Source: an uncultured Flavobacteriaceae bacterium (GTDB taxonomy: Bacteria > Bacteroidota > Bacteroidia > Flavobacteriales > Flavobacteriaceae). From it: DNA of 64,000 nt. A model generated the notes under the pieces. It searched no databases and was not told the DNA's origin. It was given only the letters and a program-made list of their open reading frames with translations. The translations under genes were made by a program, and so were the position numbers. The stretch covers positions 62,001-126,000 of the forward strand of contig CANLUH010000008.1 in assembly GCA_947494205.1 (NCBI GenBank). Reading direction: 5' to 3'. The number at the start of each line of letters is the position of its first letter. Within the stretch, counting starts at the first letter, position 1. Below, in pieces: positions 45,885-53,341 of the stretch.

Positions 45885-48149
45885 TTAAGCTTTTTGTAAT
45901 GATTCCTTAAGTAACTCTTTATTACAATCTTTTCTTTGTTTAAATGCTTTTAGAAGTCCTTCTAATTCTGTTTTTGTGTCTTTAGAATTATAATTCTCCG
46001 ATCTAATAACTTCTATAAGGTCATTTAAATACCACCAAATCGAAGCGTCTTCTTTTAATGATTGGTATGTAAATTTTATGGCAGCTTCAAGATGTTCGTT
46101 AGCTACATTAGCAGAACTTTTGCATAAACCAATATATAATAATGCTTTATCTGTATTTGAAATAACACCTTGATCATTACCTGATCCTATTTCTATAGCT
46201 TGATTAAAGGCTCCAAATGCTTCTTCTTTTTTACCTAATGCTATATTTGTATGTCCTGCCTGTGTTGCGACATGGACTAATACGTTTTGTTCTCCTTTAC
46301 TAATAGCTATTTCTATTGCCGTATTAATTTCATTATTAGCTTCTTCTTCTTTATTAAGTTTAGCAAAGGCTATTGCTTTTAAAGCATGAAGACTACATAT
46401 ATTATAAGTAGATTCGGTTTCTTTATATTGAGTTATTAATTCTGTAGTATTTTCTATAAAAGTTTTATATTTTTCTTGCTGAAAAATTGCCATTAACTTC
46501 CCTTTACGTAAAGAAAGTTCACTTGTATACCTTAAATCTATTTTAGATTCAAACTCTAATGCTCTTTCATAATGTTTATATGTATCGCTAGCATTTCCTA
46601 ATCTGTAATTTAAATCTGCTAAACTCATTGTAAAAAAGTATTCTAGTATATAGTTATACTTTTCTTTTGTTGCTATTAAACCTTTTTTAGCTTGTTCTAA
46701 AGCTTTGTCTATTTGTAATGTTCTAAAGTAGTATGTTTGCCATTCTGCAAACGATGTTATACTTACTCCAGACCATTGTTTAACAATTTCTGCTTCTGTT
46801 TCATACCAAAACTTTGCTCTCTCATAATCTCCCGCCATTGTATTTAACGTACATAAATTTTCTGCTAATACGCCTTGAGAAAAATTTAAATCGAAAGTTA
46901 TATAGCCTTTATTTGTAGTCTCCTCTAATACATAAAATGCATCTTCATGAACTTTTATTGCTTTTGCCATATCACGTTGTCTCATTAATACAAAACTGTG
47001 AATATTACAAATCCAACTGTAAACTGATGCTTTTGCGTTTGGAGAATTAAAGTTATTAACCTCTAATTCTTCATAAGCTTTATCTAAATACTTTACAGAA
47101 TTTTCAATATCACCTTTACGCCTAGCCATTACCACAACTATTCTATAGAACAAACAAATTCGTCTTGCAGGGTCTTTCTCATATTTTATTGCTTCTGCAT
47201 AATTTTTTAAAATATAATCCGCTAAGACAATATTACCTTGTGAAAAGAAATGAAGATTATGAGAACTTACACCTATTATAGTGTAAACTTCTGCTTTTTG
47301 TTCTTCGGAAAGTGCAAGGTTTTGTGCAATAGCTTTCTGTGCAAGATTTAAAGCTTGAGGGAAATTAAAAAGATTAAAACATTTACAAATTGCTAAATAA
47401 ACAGAATTTACTTCTGCTCTGTTAAGATTTTTATTTTCTTTTAGAAGATTATAACCAACTAACTCTATAGCTAAGTCCAAGTGGTCTAAACTTGATTCTA
47501 CATCTTTTAATGTATAATCGAATTTAACTGCTTCATCTTTTAATTCTATAGTATTTTCTGCTTTTTCTTCAAAAGCATAATAAAATGCTTGACTGTCTGT
47601 TCTGTTTAGCGAATAAAACCAATGTACTCCTGTTTCTTGATTATAGGTAGCTTGTAATGTACTATCGTAACCTATTACTAAATCCGGTAACTCATTTAAA
47701 GGATGCTGGTATAGTTTTTTAATAATATGTAAACTTCCTTCATCTAAATAACAAAGGTTTGGTATTATAATTTTAAAGTTCAGATTTTTGGTTAATGTAT
47801 AAATAACATCTGCAAGAACTTCTATAGTACTTTCTTCTGCTACTCGAGTATGGGTTACATTAGATTCTAACTGTGCTCCTACATAAAGTAACTCTCGTTT
47901 TTCGAGTGTAGTAAGTTGCGTTTCCATATTTTGAAAAATACTACTAAGAATAATTCTATTCTCATAAAATACTTTATCTATAACCTTATCGTCTATAACT
48001 TTTCTTAACTTAGGAATTATAGTCCTTATAATTGAATACGATATTACAAACTCATCAGAATTATCGATTATTAAATCTTTTTTAGTATTGTAATTAGTAT
48101 TACAATATTTTCTCAATGCGGCTGTGTGTCCTTTTAAAGTATAAATCAT
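45885..48149 (-). CDS. large TPR protein of the peptide cluster, copy 1
   Basis: Soluble protein of 754 residues, paralogous to the next gene (28 bp gap). The N-terminal region has a matching Walker-B-like strand NFKIIIPNLCYLDEGSLH (about 131-148) and no visible Walker A. Tetratricopeptide helices cover about residues 220-690, including typical WY/AY and A-x3-Y patterns. The C-terminus has FKQRKDCNKELLKE. It directly follows the precursor peptide gene across a hairpin. Like RRNPP-type receptors it could bind a peptide, but this is inference only. Not a recognised RiPP enzyme. Confidence 0.75.
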   Translation of the reverse strand: MIYTLKGHTAALRKYCNTNYNTKKDLIIDNSDEFVISYSIIRTIIPKLRKVIDDKVIDKVFYENRIILSSIFQNMETQLTTLEKRELLYVGAQLESNVTHTRVAEESTIEVLADVIYTLTKNLNFKIIIPNLCYLDEGSLHIIKKLYQHPLNELPDLVIGYDSTLQATYNQETGVHWFYSLNRTDSQAFYYAFEEKAENTIELKDEAVKFDYTLKDVESSLDHLDLAIELVGYNLLKENKNLNRAEVNSVYLAICKCFNLFNFPQALNLAQKAIAQNLALSEEQKAEVYTIIGVSSHNLHFFSQGNIVLADYILKNYAEAIKYEKDPARRICLFYRIVVVMARRKGDIENSVKYLDKAYEELEVNNFNSPNAKASVYSWICNIHSFVLMRQRDMAKAIKVHEDAFYVLEETTNKGYITFDLNFSQGVLAENLCTLNTMAGDYERAKFWYETEAEIVKQWSGVSITSFAEWQTYYFRTLQIDKALEQAKKGLIATKEKYNYILEYFFTMSLADLNYRLGNASDTYKHYERALEFESKIDLRYTSELSLRKGKLMAIFQQEKYKTFIENTTELITQYKETESTYNICSLHALKAIAFAKLNKEEEANNEINTAIEIAISKGEQNVLVHVATQAGHTNIALGKKEEAFGAFNQAIEIGSGNDQGVISNTDKALLYIGLCKSSANVANEHLEAAIKFTYQSLKEDASIWWYLNDLIEVIRSENYNSKDTKTELEGLLKAFKQRKDCNKELLKESLQKA

Positions 48150-48182
48150 AAGGTAAATTGTTTTTTAAAGCTGTTAAAAAGA

Positions 48183-48210
48183 ATATGGCAAATTTTTAAA
48201 TTTGCCATAT
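48183..48210 (-). terminator. perfect hairpin between precursor and TPR genes
   Basis: Perfect 13-bp inverted repeat (ATATGGCAAATTT) with a 2-nt spacer, 42 bp after the precursor stop. A T-rich stretch (TTCTTTTT) follows on the minus strand. Probably a partial terminator or processing site that leaves more precursor than TPR mRNA. Confidence 0.6.
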
Positions 48211-48251
48211 AAAAAAAAACAACGAACTGGAAAGTTCATTGTAGAAAGTAT

Positions 48252-48407
48252 TTAGGCCATTTGAGACGCTAAGTGAGCGTTAGAGCTACAGTTACAGTAA
48301 CACCCTCCACCCATAATTTTATTCATAGCATCTAAAGATACTGTTGCTGACTTGTCTAAGTTACCAATAGACTTAACTGATTTTGAATTTAATTTTGATA
48401 AGTTCAT
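48252..48407 (-). CDS. double-glycine leader peptide precursor (RiPP or bacteriocin-like)
   Basis: Peptide of 51 residues found by translating the minus strand. The leader (residues 1-34) is MNLSKLNSKSVKSIGNLDK followed by SATVSLDAMNKIMGG. It ends in the double-glycine motif recognised by C39 peptidases, with hydrophobics at positions -4, -7 and -12 or near. The predicted core is GCYCNCSSNAHLASQMA (17 residues) with three cysteines in CxCxC. The C39 transporter and HlyD lie downstream on the same strand. No lanthipeptide, YcaO or radical-SAM enzyme is nearby, so the core may be unmodified, disulfide-bonded or modified by an unlinked enzyme. Confidence 0.85.
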   Translation of the reverse strand: MNLSKLNSKSVKSIGNLDKSATVSLDAMNKIMGGGCYCNCSSNAHLASQMA

Positions 48408-48476
48408 AATATAAAATATTAAAAAATTTAGCCTACTCTAATAAAGGTTTTTCGGCTTTCCCCTTTGCATGCTCAA

Positions 48477-48484
48477 CAAAGCTA
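48477..48484 (-). promoter_or_regulatory. candidate -7 element of the precursor peptide gene
   Basis: TAGCTTTG on the minus strand fits TAnnTTTG, 69 bp upstream of the precursor ATG. No clear TTG at -33, so activator dependence is possible. Confidence 0.4.
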
Positions 48485-48525
48485 ATTAGAAAGAAAAATG
48501 CTTTTTATATTTTACACATAAAAAA

Positions 48526-48544
48526 AGTAAGGTTTTACCTTACT
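48526..48544 (-). terminator. short terminator hairpin upstream of the precursor promoter
   Basis: Eight-bp stem AGTAAGGT with a 3-nt loop and a seven-T run on the minus strand. It insulates the precursor promoter from read-through. Confidence 0.65.
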
Positions 48545-48614
48545 CTTAATATCATTATTTTAATTATCTTTTAAACCCTAATAATCAATCTGTTATGTTA
48601 ACAAAAACAAAAAA

Positions 48615-48640
48615 AAACGTTAAAAATAATTTTAACGTTT
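48615..48640 (-). terminator. rho-independent terminator of the TlpA-like gene
   Basis: Perfect 11-bp stem (AAACGTTAAAA) with a short loop and nine Ts following on the minus strand. Confidence 0.88.
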
Positions 48641-48702
48641 AATGTTTAACTTAATTAAATGACTTATTGTTTAAAGTAATTTAATGACTTCTTATATTCT
48701 AT

Positions 48703-49935
48703 TTATTCCTTTAAAAGCTGCTCTACAAAACCTTCAAATTCTGTTTTAAATTCAGTAAATTTTTCTCCAGTTGCTGGACCATTAAATCCTGTATGTATTT
48801 TACGTACTTTACCTTTTTTATCTACAAATACTGTTGTTGGGTAACTTAATACATGATTTAGCATTGGTAATTTCTCTTGCGCTTTTGCTTTACTTGTTGT
48901 CCCTGTTTGTGCTAATAGTACTGGATAATCTATACCAATTCTATCTGTTAATCGTTTAATACTAGAAAATGCTTTGTCTTCTGTTTTAGCATACTCGAAA
49001 GCTAAAGCTACAATTTCTAATCCTTTGTCTTTATTGTTCTTATAATATTCTGCATAGTATTTACTTTCGTCTAAACAGTTTGGACACCATGTTCCCATAA
49101 TTTGTACTAACACTACTTTATCTTTAAATCTATCATCGCTAAGGGATACAGGAGTTCCATTAGCATCTGGAAATGTAAAAGCTAAACTATCGTAGCCTTC
49201 ATTTAAATAAGTTAAATCATTAGAGTTAGGCAATTCGTAGGTTTCATTACGCTTGGCTGTAAAGGGTTCTTTCCAGTGGTTTCCAGAATAGAATGTACCG
49301 TTTATTGTAGAATCGGTTACTGTTGCTGTAAATAGAAAGGCATGGGCCCCATCGAACGTAGATAGTTTCATTTGGTTGCCACTTATTACTCCTTGTAAGT
49401 AACGGTAATCTCCTGTCTCTGTTCTAAACGTTCCTATTACTGTATACCCAAACTGCTTAAATATACCTTTCGCTATATATCTATCTTTTGTATTATCACT
49501 AAAAACAGTTTCCCAATTTCCTGTAATATTAGCTTTTGGTTTTGCCGAGACATTAAAACGTGTTTTATTTTTTTGCGCAATAAACGGAACTACTCTATTT
49601 AAACCGGCCTTAACAAAATTTCCTTTTAGGACTTGATTTTTAATTTCTGCAACTAAGTAGCCTTCAAAAACGGGCATTTTAATATATACTGAATCATTTT
49701 TATAGCTTATCTCGTCTACTTTTATAATTTCTTCTGCATTATTTATTTCTATTTCGTTTTCACTTTTTACTACAAAATTAAAGGGTAAAGTTTCTGTATT
49801 ATTTACTTTTAATTCTGCTCTATATATACCTTGAGTTAATTTTTCTGTTTCGGTTTTTAATGTCTCTTCAGTCTTATTTTCTGTTTTACAAGAGACTAAA
49901 GCTGTTATAAGTAATAATACTATTAGTTTACGCAT
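48703..49935 (-). CDS. TlpA-like thioredoxin-fold lipoprotein
   Basis: Lipoprotein of 410 residues (LVSC with Cys16 as lipid site). About 230 residues of beta-rich domain precede a C-terminal TlpA/ResA-like thioredoxin domain. The redox motif is GTWCPNCLDESKYY (CPNC, about residues 283-286). The cis-proline loop is HVLSYPTTVFVD. It would act in periplasmic disulfide reduction or oxidation. Partner unknown. Confidence 0.88.
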   Translation of the reverse strand: MRKLIVLLLITALVSCKTENKTEETLKTETEKLTQGIYRAELKVNNTETLPFNFVVKSENEIEINNAEEIIKVDEISYKNDSVYIKMPVFEGYLVAEIKNQVLKGNFVKAGLNRVVPFIAQKNKTRFNVSAKPKANITGNWETVFSDNTKDRYIAKGIFKQFGYTVIGTFRTETGDYRYLQGVISGNQMKLSTFDGAHAFLFTATVTDSTINGTFYSGNHWKEPFTAKRNETYELPNSNDLTYLNEGYDSLAFTFPDANGTPVSLSDDRFKDKVVLVQIMGTWCPNCLDESKYYAEYYKNNKDKGLEIVALAFEYAKTEDKAFSSIKRLTDRIGIDYPVLLAQTGTTSKAKAQEKLPMLNHVLSYPTTVFVDKKGKVRKIHTGFNGPATGEKFTEFKTEFEGFVEQLLKE

Positions 49936-49983
49936 GATAAAAGTTTTTATAATCGTCGAAATAACGACATTTTCTTTACAAAT

Positions 49984-50015
49984 AAAAGAGGCAGTCTTTT
50001 AAAACTGCCTCTTTT
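49984..50015 (-). terminator. rho-independent terminator of the K/E-rich protein gene
   Basis: Twelve-bp stem (AAAAGAGGCAGT) with an 8-nt loop, immediately after the stop of the minus-strand gene. Confidence 0.8.
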
Positions 50016-50018
50016 TAT

Positions 50019-50657
50019 TTAATCTTCTTTTTTTTCGAAAATTTCAGCTAATTTATCTTTTTGTTTCTCTAGAGCTTTGTTACTTTTTTCTAATTTAGAT
50101 TTATGTTTTTCCAGTTTGGCTTCTATTTTTGCTATTTTCTCTTCTTTTTCGGCAATCTCTTCAGGAGTTAACTTTCCTGTTTTTTTTGCTTCTGCTATAC
50201 GTGTTTTAACTACTTGTATTCTTTCTTGAGCTTTTTGAGCTCGTTTAGTATTTTCTTTTAATTTATTTTTTTGCTTAGCTAATTTATTTTTTGCTTCATT
50301 TGCTCTCGCTTGGCCAAATGCCTTCCCTTCAAGCTTTCCTTTATTTTTGCCATAAGCGTTACCATTATTTTTTTCTTCTTTTTTCTTTTCTTTTATTTTT
50401 TCCTTTTGATTTTCTACTTTTTCTTTAATCTCTTCTTTATGAGCTTCTATTTCATTTTTTCGTTCTTCTATTTTTTCTTTAACGTCTTCCTTATGTTCTT
50501 TTATTTTCTCTTTTTGTTTTTCTTTACGTTCTTTAATTTCTTGCTTTTTAAGCTCAATCTTTTCTTTATTTTTTCCAGATTTCCCTTGTGCATTTGCTAC
50601 ACTACTTAAACACAAAAAACAAATAAATAAAAGAGAGATATTTTTTATAGTTTTCAT
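50019..50657 (-). CDS. secreted K/E-rich coiled-coil protein
   Basis: Protein of 212 residues with a signal peptide ending SVANAQ. The mature part is almost wholly Lys/Glu with repeated units such as KEKIKEHKEDVKEKIEERK. It is predicted to be one long helix or coiled coil, with a short Gly/Asn break near residue 100 (NNGNAYGKNKGKLEG). No enzyme motif. It follows a small lipoprotein gene by 4 bp. Function unknown; a structural or stress role is possible. Confidence 0.7.
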   Translation of the reverse strand: MKTIKNISLLFICFLCLSSVANAQGKSGKNKEKIELKKQEIKERKEKQKEKIKEHKEDVKEKIEERKNEIEAHKEEIKEKVENQKEKIKEKKKEEKNNGNAYGKNKGKLEGKAFGQARANEAKNKLAKQKNKLKENTKRAQKAQERIQVVKTRIAEAKKTGKLTPEEIAEKEEKIAKIEAKLEKHKSKLEKSNKALEKQKDKLAEIFEKKED

Positions 50658-50661
50658 AATA

Positions 50662-50877
50662 TTATAAATTATTTAATTCTTTTTCTATTGCTTCCAAATC
50701 TTTATTTAAATCTTCTGCACTTTCCTCTATACCTTTTACAACTTGCTCAGTTTCGCTTTCTATAGTTTCTATTTTTTCTACAACAGCTTTTGTAGCTTCT
50801 GCTTCCTTTTGGTCATCTCTGCAGGACATAGAAACTAAACCTAATACTATTACAGTAATTACTATTATTTTTCTCAT
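50662..50877 (-). CDS. small lipoprotein
   Basis: Lipoprotein of 71 residues. The lipid cysteine is in VSMSC (Cys19). The mature part is an acidic Glu-rich helix with heptad-like spacing. It lies 4 bp upstream of the K/E-rich secreted gene, so the two are probably co-expressed and could interact through opposite charge (inference). Confidence 0.68.
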   Translation of the reverse strand: MRKIIVITVIVLGLVSMSCRDDQKEAEATKAVVEKIETIESETEQVVKGIEESAEDLNKDLEAIEKELNNL

Positions 50878-50949
50878 ATTATTACTATTTAAGATTATTC
50901 TTTCAATATATAAAATATTAAATTTAATCTCAAAAATATTACTCGATAA

Positions 50950-50980
50950 AAAAGGCCATCTTAAAGTAAGACAGCCTTTT
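50950..50980 (-). terminator. rho-independent terminator of the endonuclease gene
   Basis: Fourteen-bp stem with two mismatches (AAAAGGCYRTCTTA) and a 3-nt loop, followed by a T-run on the minus strand, 25 bp after the stop. Confidence 0.8.
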
Positions 50981-51004
50981 CTATTATAATATTATTATTC
51001 AATT

Positions 51005-53047
51005 TTACTTTTTAACTATTTTTTTCTGAATAGTTTTCTGTCCATCATTCAATCGGAAAATATAAGTACCGTCTTCTAATGATTGTACATTTAAACTCCT
51101 CTTAAATGCACCTTTATCTACAACTAAGCCTGTTAAATTATATATAGTATAATTAATAGTTCTATCGTCTTTCATGTTAACAGTTATTCCCGAAAACGTA
51201 TTATAAATAGTAGTATCGTAAATTTTTGTGGTCTCTGTTAATGTACCATCTATTGTAATGTCATTTAACGCTAATCTAGAACTTCCGCCTATACTAACTA
51301 TGTAATCTTCTACTTCTCCATAAGAAAATGTTTCACAAGCTGTTTGTGTAGCATCCCATTTCATAGATACACGCATTCTTGTATTTCCTGCTAATGCTGA
51401 ACTTGGTACATTAAAGTTATAAGATAAGTTTCCTGAACTAGAAGTAGACCCTGTTACAACTTCTTCTGAAGACTCAAACGTTCCATTTTTATTAAAATCT
51501 ATCCAAACTTTCCAATATTCTGTATATGAAGTACCAGAAAAACCTACACTTAATACTATAGTATTAGATCCATAAGAAATGTTACCTGTTTGGTTTGTAA
51601 AATCGGCATAACCTCCATTTGAAGCTGTTGTATTAGAAATACCTCCAATACCAACAAAATCGATATACTCAAAACTAGCATTATTACCTTTAGAGCTACA
51701 ATAATTTGTTGGCGCAGGTGTTGGCGTTGGATTAGATGGAGCACCCCCACTTACTGTATGTGTTCCTAAATCACTAAATGTGTTTTGTGCTAAAGTTGTC
51801 CATTCAGCAGTTGTGTAGGTTATATTTGGGTTAGAAATACTTTCTTTTCGTCTTAAGGTTCTATCCTTAGCAAAATTAGCGCTTCCTCCGTTATAAGTTC
51901 CTACAATGTCTACTAACACACCATTTTTAAATAAACCAACAGCATCGTTTCCATTAAATGTTAAGGCACTATTACCTGTAGTTGCATTAGCATTAGATGT
52001 TACAGAAGAAGATGCACTACTATTAGCAACTACATATACACTTCCGCTACTTAACGAACCACTTAAACTATAACCAGAACTCCAATTTCCTGCTCCGTTA
52101 GTTTGCTTTCTAAGACTATAAGTAGATAAATTTACCGAGTTCCCTGTAAAGTTTGCAATCTCTATAGCTTTATTATTAGAAGATCCTTCAACATATTCTG
52201 AGATAAATAACTCTGCACCAGATCCTGTACTTCCACCATCACCGTCTCCAGGACCAGTTCCTGTACCAAAGCGATCTTCTGCCTGTAGGCCTCCCCATAT
52301 TTTTGTAGCAAATGCAGGATTATCTATAAATGGATTTCTATTCCCCTGAATACCCGCAATAGCGTTATTTCTATTGTCTTCGAATGCATTAACAGGATCT
52401 TCTACGTTCCATTGTAGAAATAAATCAATCATATTGTTATCGTTAGCCAATGCACTACCTACACCTACATTTTTTGGCAAACAGCGGTCTCCGTAACGTA
52501 AATACATAAATAACATCATACGGGCTACATCTCCTTTCCATTCGTCTCCAGGATAAAAGTGACCTTGTGGTGTAATACCAGCATTTCCGTTTCCATCTGC
52601 ATATTTTCTATTATTTCTAGTCGAATTCATTTGTCCATCACTAGCTCGTAAGTGATGTGCATCACTACCAGGACCAGAGCTTCCTAGATTTGGTGTACCT
52701 AAAGATCTTGGGTAAGCATGCTCTCTATTCCAAAGCCCAGTACCGCCACCTCTATTAGATTTTGCACGAGTTCTATCAGTTTTAAAATCTCCGTCTGTAT
52801 CATTATAGCCATATATTAATAATACATTATTAGCATTATTTGGATCTTGATCAGCATCTTCTAGGGCATTCCAAACGCCAGGCGTATAACTTAAAAAGTT
52901 AGTATGTGTACTAATAATTTTAGTTGCTAAATCGTCTTTTAAAGCATTACCGTTTTGTGTAACATCAACATTGTTGTAATAAGAAGGGATTTGAGAGAAT
53001 GCTATAGATGATACTAATAGCAATAGGATTAATAATTTTTGTTTCAT
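51005..53047 (-). CDS. T9SS-exported endonuclease I with lamin-tail and GEVED domains
   Basis: Secreted nuclease of 680 residues. Signal peptide (1-18, ending AFSQ). The endonuclease I domain (about 25-260) has NREHAYPRSLG and the SDAHHLRASDGQMNSTRN motif with metal-binding histidines. Residues 275-420 form a lamin-tail domain (ELFISEYVEGSSNNKAIEI). A GEVED domain follows (about 455-590, YWKVWIDFNKNGTFES and YGEVEDYIV). The C-terminus is a type A T9SS sorting domain, ending LEDGTYIFRLNDGQKTIQKK. It probably degrades extracellular DNA for phosphate or nitrogen. Confidence 0.92.
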   Translation of the reverse strand: MKQKLLILLLLVSSIAFSQIPSYYNNVDVTQNGNALKDDLATKIISTHTNFLSYTPGVWNALEDADQDPNNANNVLLIYGYNDTDGDFKTDRTRAKSNRGGGTGLWNREHAYPRSLGTPNLGSSGPGSDAHHLRASDGQMNSTRNNRKYADGNGNAGITPQGHFYPGDEWKGDVARMMLFMYLRYGDRCLPKNVGVGSALANDNNMIDLFLQWNVEDPVNAFEDNRNNAIAGIQGNRNPFIDNPAFATKIWGGLQAEDRFGTGTGPGDGDGGSTGSGAELFISEYVEGSSNNKAIEIANFTGNSVNLSTYSLRKQTNGAGNWSSGYSLSGSLSSGSVYVVANSSASSSVTSNANATTGNSALTFNGNDAVGLFKNGVLVDIVGTYNGGSANFAKDRTLRRKESISNPNITYTTAEWTTLAQNTFSDLGTHTVSGGAPSNPTPTPAPTNYCSSKGNNASFEYIDFVGIGGISNTTASNGGYADFTNQTGNISYGSNTIVLSVGFSGTSYTEYWKVWIDFNKNGTFESSEEVVTGSTSSSGNLSYNFNVPSSALAGNTRMRVSMKWDATQTACETFSYGEVEDYIVSIGGSSRLALNDITIDGTLTETTKIYDTTIYNTFSGITVNMKDDRTINYTIYNLTGLVVDKGAFKRSLNVQSLEDGTYIFRLNDGQKTIQKKIVKK

Positions 53048-53259
53048 TTTTTAGTTGTTTTTTTGGTTGTTGTTAATTTTCATGCACTAATTTAGTTAGT
53101 AATATCATTTTATTTTAATAATTTCCGAATGATTATTCGAAATTAATAACAAACCCTCTGTAAACTGTTACTATTTGGTTAATTACAGATTAAAAAACTG
53201 TTAATAAGTATTTTTAGCATAAAACACTTTTTTCAATTTCCAGAACTCTCAACTATTGT

Positions 53260-53267
53260 TATATTTG
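53260..53267 (+). promoter_or_regulatory. candidate -7 element for pheT
   Basis: TATATTTG fits TAnnTTTG, 74 bp before the ATG. No clear -33 TTG. Confidence 0.4.
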
Positions 53268-53341
53268 CTGTCTTAAAATGTTCTCTCCATAAATAATTGA
53301 GATAACATTGTTTTCAATTAAGAATAATTAAACATCTACCG

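Larger units (their letters stand above)
48408..48702. other. intergenic region upstream of the precursor peptide
   Basis: No gene of convincing length. From right to left it holds the terminator of the TlpA-like gene (48615-48640), a second hairpin (48526-48544), a candidate -7 element (48477-48484) and a leader of about 70 nt before the precursor ATG. Confidence 0.6.

Noticed and set aside
48252-48407. Lanthipeptide or sactipeptide assignment for the precursor
   Set aside because: Cysteines and serines are present, but no LanB/C/M, YcaO or radical-SAM gene is in the window, so only the GG-leader class is supported.
50310-50609. Plus-strand Phe-rich frame of 99 residues
   Set aside because: Mirror of the Lys/Glu-rich protein on the other strand (AAA/GAA read as TTT/TTC).
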